A DNA stretch of 8,591 nt, taken from positions 1-8,591 of the forward strand of contig JBOFLG010000132.1 of the NCBI GenBank assembly GCA_051657745.1, written 5' to 3'. Each line of letters starts with the position of its first letter. Position 1 is the stretch's first letter. Under the pieces are notes generated by a model. The model saw nothing but the letters and a program-made list of their open reading frames with translations, was not told the origin of the DNA and did not search any database. Made by a program: the position numbers and the translations under genes. The DNA comes from JBOFLG01 sp051657745 (GTDB taxonomy: Bacteria > Actinomycetota > Actinomycetes > Actinomycetales > Dermatophilaceae). Below are positions 5,541-8,591 of this stretch, piece by piece.

Positions 5541-5909
5541 GGTCGTCGCGGCCGAGTTAAGGCCAGGACCAGCGGCGGGCTCGAGGGCCAGCGCCGCCGG
5601 TCCGGCCCGTTCGGTTGGAGGGCGCGCCGTCGCACCTCGCAGGTCCGCTGCATCGGGCCTCTGTGTGCTGACCACGCTGAGTCACCCCCGGTTCGCTCGG
5701 ACCAGCGGCCGGTGCGGCTGGTTCATCTGGTGACCACCGTGCTGGATGACGACTACTCATCGGCAGGGCATGACGGGCTCATCTGTGAACATCTGCCCGC
5801 ATCTCGCGCGGGATGCAGCGTGCCGGGGTGGCGCGCTCCCGGCGACCTGTGGTGCGCTGGGACGGTGCCGGCGGCGGCGCAGGCACACACTTCGGGATGG
5901 AGGACGATC
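5521..5909. other. Long intergenic region upstream of the module 2 regulator
   Basis: This 389-bp stretch separates the divergent 86-residue gene and the module 2 regulator. I see no convincing gene. Short plus-strand frames across it, including one from 5770 to 6042, run into the regulator with Arg- and Cys-rich sequence typical of out-of-frame GC-rich DNA. A small dyad GGTG-AC-CACC lies at 5729-5738. A candidate stem-loop, CCCGC (5796-5800) with GCGGG (5808-5812) and outer CTGC/GCAG pairs, lies about 90-115 bases before the start. No clear -10/-35 pair was found. The length suggests a long 5' leader or a complex control region. Confidence 0.5.
5899..5903 (+). promoter_or_regulatory. Ribosome binding site of the module 2 regulator
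   Basis: GGAGG stands six bases before the GTG at 5910. It decides the start within an open frame that is open much further upstream (back to 5373). Confidence 0.8.
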
Positions 5910-7223
5910 GTGGCAGGAGAGCATCGACCGGGGGCCCGAACCGTGCTGGCATCCCTGGTCCGGGAGCGCACGTGGAGCCACCAGGACTTCCGCACCGCGT
6001 TCGCGGCCACCGCCGCCGAAATGGGGCTGGACGCCTCGGTGAGCACCCAGCACGTCGGGCGGTGGCTGGCTGGAAGGTTGAAGGGGCTGCCCTACCCGGT
6101 GCAGGCACGGGTACTGGAGCGGATGTTCGGGATGGATGCCGAGCACCTCTTCGCCGCCGCACCCGAAACCCAGAGGCGCCGGACACCGGCAGGCCAGGGG
6201 TGGCACGCCGACCCGGCCCGGGAGATCAGTGCGGCGGCCGAGGAGTCGGCGCGGTTCGCGGAGTTCGCCGAGCAGACGAACATCGGCCCGCACACCCTGG
6301 ACCAGTTCGCCGCCGACATCCGCCGAATCGTGACCGTCTACCCGAACCGGCCGGTCTACCCACTGTTCGTCGAACTGCGGTCACTGCGCGACCGCGTCTT
6401 CCAGAAACTCGAAGGCCGGCAACTCCCCCACCAGACCCGCGACCTGTACCTGATCGCCGGCACCATCACCGGCGTCCTGGCCAACGCCTCGTTCGACCTC
6501 GGCCGGTTTAACGCCGCCGAGACCCAGGCACGCACTGCCTTCCTGTGTGCCGAACTCGCCGGCTCCAACTGGCTCCGTGCCTGGGTCCGAGGCACCCAGT
6601 CCCTGGTCGCGTACTGGGACAACAAGCCCCTGGACGCGGTCCGCCTGTCCGAAGACGGGATGCAGTACAAGCCGGAGTCCGGAACGGCGCAGGTGCGATT
6701 GGCATCTATCCAGGCCCGTGCACTGGGGGTACTGCGCGACCGCGCCGGAGTCGGCGCAGCGCTCGGCGCGGCGGGCCGTGCGCGTGAGTCCGTCGTCCCC
6801 GGCGACGACCCCGGCGGAATGATGGCCTTTCCGAAAGGCAAGCAGGCGTGCTACGCAGCGACCTCCCTCCTGTGGCTGGGCCAGGATGTCGCGGTGCGTG
6901 CCGAGACGGCCGCCCAGGACGCCGTGGACCGGTTTGAGGCCGACCCGGTAGAGCAACGACGCCTGGGCGAACTGACGCTGGCGCGAGTCGATCTGGTCTC
7001 GGCTCGGATGGCTCAGGGCGAGGTGGACGGCATTCTGCCGGAGGTTCGCGAAGCGGTTCGGGTAGTGCGGCAGCGCCCGATCGACAGCGTTGCCAAGCGC
7101 CTCCGCCAACTCGATGCGGCTCTCAGGGAGCCTCGGTATTCAGGAAGCATGGCCGCGCACACAGTTCGGGACGAAATACGCCCGGTGATCAGCGTCGCGC
7201 CTCGCCCCGTGGTGAGCCAATGA
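5910..7223 (+). CDS. HTH regulator with long helical (TPR-like) C-terminal domain, module 2
   Basis: A 437-residue protein with an N-terminal DNA-binding region (about 8-80). It reads ARTVLASLVRERTWSHQDF, then VSTQHVGRWLAGRLKGLPYP and VLERMFGMDAEHLF, an actinomycete XRE-like arrangement with a long insert before the recognition helix. From about residue 105 onward it is almost wholly helical and TPR-like, with pairs such as RDLYLIAGTITGVLANASFDLG and AAETQARTAFLCAELAGSNW. It is not obviously similar in sequence to the module 1 regulator, although the domain order is the same. The GTG at 5910 follows a perfect GGAGG; the frame continues to 5373 but that part is antisense to the 86-residue gene. 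The stop shares ATGA with the oxidoreductase start, so the two are coupled. Residues 120-253 are repeated at 8188-8591. The ligand and targets are unknown. Confidence 0.85.
   Translation: MAGEHRPGARTVLASLVRERTWSHQDFRTAFAATAAEMGLDASVSTQHVGRWLAGRLKGLPYPVQARVLERMFGMDAEHLFAAAPETQRRRTPAGQGWHADPAREISAAAEESARFAEFAEQTNIGPHTLDQFAADIRRIVTVYPNRPVYPLFVELRSLRDRVFQKLEGRQLPHQTRDLYLIAGTITGVLANASFDLGRFNAAETQARTAFLCAELAGSNWLRAWVRGTQSLVAYWDNKPLDAVRLSEDGMQYKPESGTAQVRLASIQARALGVLRDRAGVGAALGAAGRARESVVPGDDPGGMMAFPKGKQACYAATSLLWLGQDVAVRAETAAQDAVDRFEADPVEQRRLGELTLARVDLVSARMAQGEVDGILPEVREAVRVVRQRPIDSVAKRLRQLDAALREPRYSGSMAAHTVRDEIRPVISVAPRPVVSQ
6266..6669. repeat. Direct repeat B, copy 1 (inside the module 2 regulator)
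   Basis: Matches 8188-8591 over 404 bp without gaps, offset 1922 bp; I count 34 differences by hand, about 92% identity. The copies bracket the oxidoreductase gene. Confidence 0.9.
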
Positions 7224-8086
7224 CTGCGGGCAATGGTGGGCGGGTGGGCACCGTTGCCGTCCTGCATCCGGGCCGGATGGGCGCAGCGATCGCCGGGCAG
7301 ATCCGCGCTCGCGGGCACACGGTGCTCTACCTGCCCGATGGCCGCAGCGATGCCAGCCGCGACCGCGCCGAGGAGCACGGCATGACTGCGGCAGCATCGA
7401 TCGCTCAGGTGTGTCGAGAAGCCGACATCATCATCAGCATCTGCCCGCCAACAGCTGCCCAGGACATTGCTGCGCTGGTCGGCCGCAACGACTTTGACGG
7501 CATCTATCTCGACGCAAACGCCATCAATCCCGCTCGTTTTCCCCGCATCAAGGATTTGCTCCCGAGCGCACGAGCCGTGGTCGACGGCTCGATCCTCGGC
7601 CCGCCACCCATCGGCAAACGCCGGACTTTTCTCTACCTCGCTGGCGGCGACCACGCCTGCGAGGAGATTGCGGTGTGCTTCCGAGGGAGCGGCGTCGGTG
7701 TCGAAATCCTGACCCAGGCCGCTCCCGCAGCGTCGGCGCTCAAAATGGCGTACGCCAGTTACCAGAAGGCCAGCCGGGCACTTGCGGCCGTCGCGCATGC
7801 TCTCGCGGCCGAGTACGGTGTCACTCCCCAGTTGTTGACCGAGGCCGAACGGAACCCGCGCTCCCCGTTGACCGACCCGACCTATCTGCCGAGCGTCGCA
7901 GCGCGCGCCTGGCGGTGGGTACCCGAACTGCGCGATGTCGCCCAGACCCTCACTGACGCAGGCCTCCCCGCGGAACAGGCTCTCGCCGCAGCACATGTCC
8001 TCCAACTCTGGGCTGACGACAAGGACAACAGCGATCTCTCCGTCAGCCAGGTGCTCCAGCAATTGAAGATGTCACCCCCGCCATAA
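7220..8086 (+). CDS. NAD(P)-dependent oxidoreductase, beta-hydroxyacid dehydrogenase fold with DUF1932-type C-terminus
   Basis: A 288-residue cytoplasmic dehydrogenase of the 6-phosphogluconate/beta-hydroxyacid dehydrogenase superfamily. The N-terminal Rossmann domain begins VAVLHPGRMG (12-21), where the first Gly of the usual GxGxxG is His; this HPGxMG form fits the DUF1932 branch as I know it. The substrate-side motif is DGSILGPPP (122-130). The expected catalytic Lys is K175 in LKMAYASYQKASRAL, followed by a helical C-terminal domain as in DUF1932 (annotated by homology as a phosphogluconate dehydrogenase C-terminal type). Substrate unknown. The ATG overlaps the regulator's stop (ATGA) with GGTGAG just upstream, so co-translation is likely. 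A GTG at codon 9 is a less likely start. The coupling suggests that the regulator controls, or responds to, this enzyme's substrate or product. Confidence 0.85.
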   Translation: MTAGNGGRVGTVAVLHPGRMGAAIAGQIRARGHTVLYLPDGRSDASRDRAEEHGMTAAASIAQVCREADIIISICPPTAAQDIAALVGRNDFDGIYLDANAINPARFPRIKDLLPSARAVVDGSILGPPPIGKRRTFLYLAGGDHACEEIAVCFRGSGVGVEILTQAAPAASALKMAYASYQKASRALAAVAHALAAEYGVTPQLLTEAERNPRSPLTDPTYLPSVAARAWRWVPELRDVAQTLTDAGLPAEQALAAAHVLQLWADDKDNSDLSVSQVLQQLKMSPPP

Positions 8087-8087
8087 G

Positions 8088-8135
8088 GACGTCGATCTCG
8101 AAACTGGCCGTAGTGAAGCCTGGACCACCGACGTC
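8088..8135. terminator. Weak dyad after the oxidoreductase gene
   Basis: GACGTCG (8088-8094) and CGACGTC (8129-8135) are inverted 7-bp arms, but the 34-base loop is long for a terminator and part of each arm is self-palindromic. It is a weak candidate only. Confidence 0.2.
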
Positions 8136-8170
8136 ACCCCCAGAGCCCCTGAACGAACAGGATGGTCGTG

Positions 8171-8591
8171 ATGCACCCGTCAGATCCCGCCGAGCAGACG
8201 AACATCGGCCCACACACGCTGGACCAGTTCGCCGCCGACATCCGCCGGATTGTGACCGTCTACCCGAACCGGCCGGTCTACCCACTGTTCGTCGAACTGC
8301 GGTCACTGCGCGACTGCGTCTTCCAGAAGCTGGAAGGCCGACAACTCCCCCACCAGACCCGCGACCTGTACCTGATCGCCGGCACCATCACCGGCGTCCT
8401 GGCGAACGCCTCGTTCAACCTCGGCCGGTTCAACGCCGCCGAGACCCAGGCACGCACCGCGTTCCTCTGTGCCGAACTCGCTGGCTCGAACTGGCTGCGA
8501 GCCTGGATCCGCGGCACCCAGTCCCTGGTCGCCATGTGGGACAACAAGCCCATGGATGTCGTCCGGCTCTGCGACGACGGGATGCGGTATG
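8171..8591 (+). CDS. Partial regulator-2 paralogue lacking the HTH (possible 5'-truncated pseudogene)
   Basis: After six unrelated codons (MHPSDP), the frame matches module 2 regulator residues 120-253 and stays open to the window edge. It has no DNA-binding domain: homology begins abruptly at 8188, inside what is the middle of the full protein. Of 134 shared codons, 125 encode the same residue and 22 of those differ only silently, so the sequence was kept under protein-level selection for most of its history. Start candidates are ATG 8162, GTG 8168 and ATG 8171; the last has AGGA eight bases upstream and is preferred. It may be a functional HTH-less sensor that competes with the full regulator, or a gene whose 5' end was recently lost. 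The 3' end is outside the window. Confidence 0.6.
   Translation, partial: MHPSDPAEQTNIGPHTLDQFAADIRRIVTVYPNRPVYPLFVELRSLRDCVFQKLEGRQLPHQTRDLYLIAGTITGVLANASFNLGRFNAAETQARTAFLCAELAGSNWLRAWIRGTQSLVAMWDNKPMDVVRLCDDGMRY
8188..8591. repeat. Direct repeat B, copy 2
   Basis: Partner of 6266-6669. The left boundary is sharp at 8188; the right boundary is beyond the window, so the true repeat is longer than 404 bp. Confidence 0.9.

Noticed and set aside
5373..5909. Long N-terminal extension of the module 2 regulator frame
   Set aside because: The extension is antisense to the well-conserved 86-residue gene, and a perfect GGAGG precedes the GTG at 5910.
5770..6042. Small Cys-containing plus-strand frame before regulator 2
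   Set aside because: No ribosome site; it becomes Arg-rich and overlaps the regulator by more than 130 bp in a different frame.
5681..8141. GTCACCCCC at 5681, 8071 and 8133
   Set aside because: Nine bases in GC-rich DNA, one copy inside a coding region, with no consistent position relative to genes; probably chance.
1..8591. tRNA, rRNA, CRISPR array, insertion sequence or phage integrase
   Set aside because: None seen on either strand; the duplications are of genes and lack the inverted ends or transposase of a mobile element.

Overview
The window is GC-rich DNA with frequent GTG starts, strong GGAGG-type ribosome sites and ATGA-type gene overlaps. It carries families common in filamentous Actinomycetota: a WHG-type TetR beside a DHA2 pump, an HTH-nucleotidyltransferase/HEPN pair, HTH regulators with long helical C-termini, and a DUF1932-type oxidoreductase. 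I infer a Streptomyces-like actinomycete but cannot name the genus. No rRNA, tRNA, CRISPR array or transposase was seen.

Left part (1-1860): a DHA2-family drug/proton antiporter cut by the window edge runs leftward and is divergent from a TetR-family regulator. This is the classic layout of a self-regulated efflux locus. The TetR carries an unusual linker of about 75 residues inside its ligand-binding domain. A 9-bp stem-loop lies between it and the next, convergent operon.

Middle left (1862-2943): a leftward two-gene operon encodes a winged-helix/nucleotidyltransferase (MNT) protein and a HEPN protein sharing an ATGA overlap. It looks like a HEPN-MNT toxin-antitoxin pair. A perfect 6-3-6 inverted repeat covers the predicted -10 box and the start codon.

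Right part (3039-8591): two similarly arranged modules stand in tandem. Each has a leftward gene for an 86-residue helical protein of unknown function, the two copies being 84% identical. Each then has a rightward HTH regulator with a long TPR-like C-terminal part, and an enzyme gene overlapping the regulator's stop. In module 1 the enzyme is a small KsgA/Erm-like methyltransferase. In module 2 it is a DUF1932-type NAD(P)-dependent oxidoreductase. After module 2 comes a 92%-identical copy of the middle of regulator 2 without its DNA-binding domain, running off the right edge. The two small genes are direct repeats bracketing the first regulator-enzyme cassette, and the two regulator copies are direct repeats bracketing the second enzyme. 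The locus therefore has an a-X-a-b-Y-b structure that looks built by duplication and prone to recombination.

The most interesting candidate for an undescribed system is the repeated arrangement of small helical protein, HTH-helical-repeat regulator and coupled enzyme. Its biochemical role cannot be read from the sequence.
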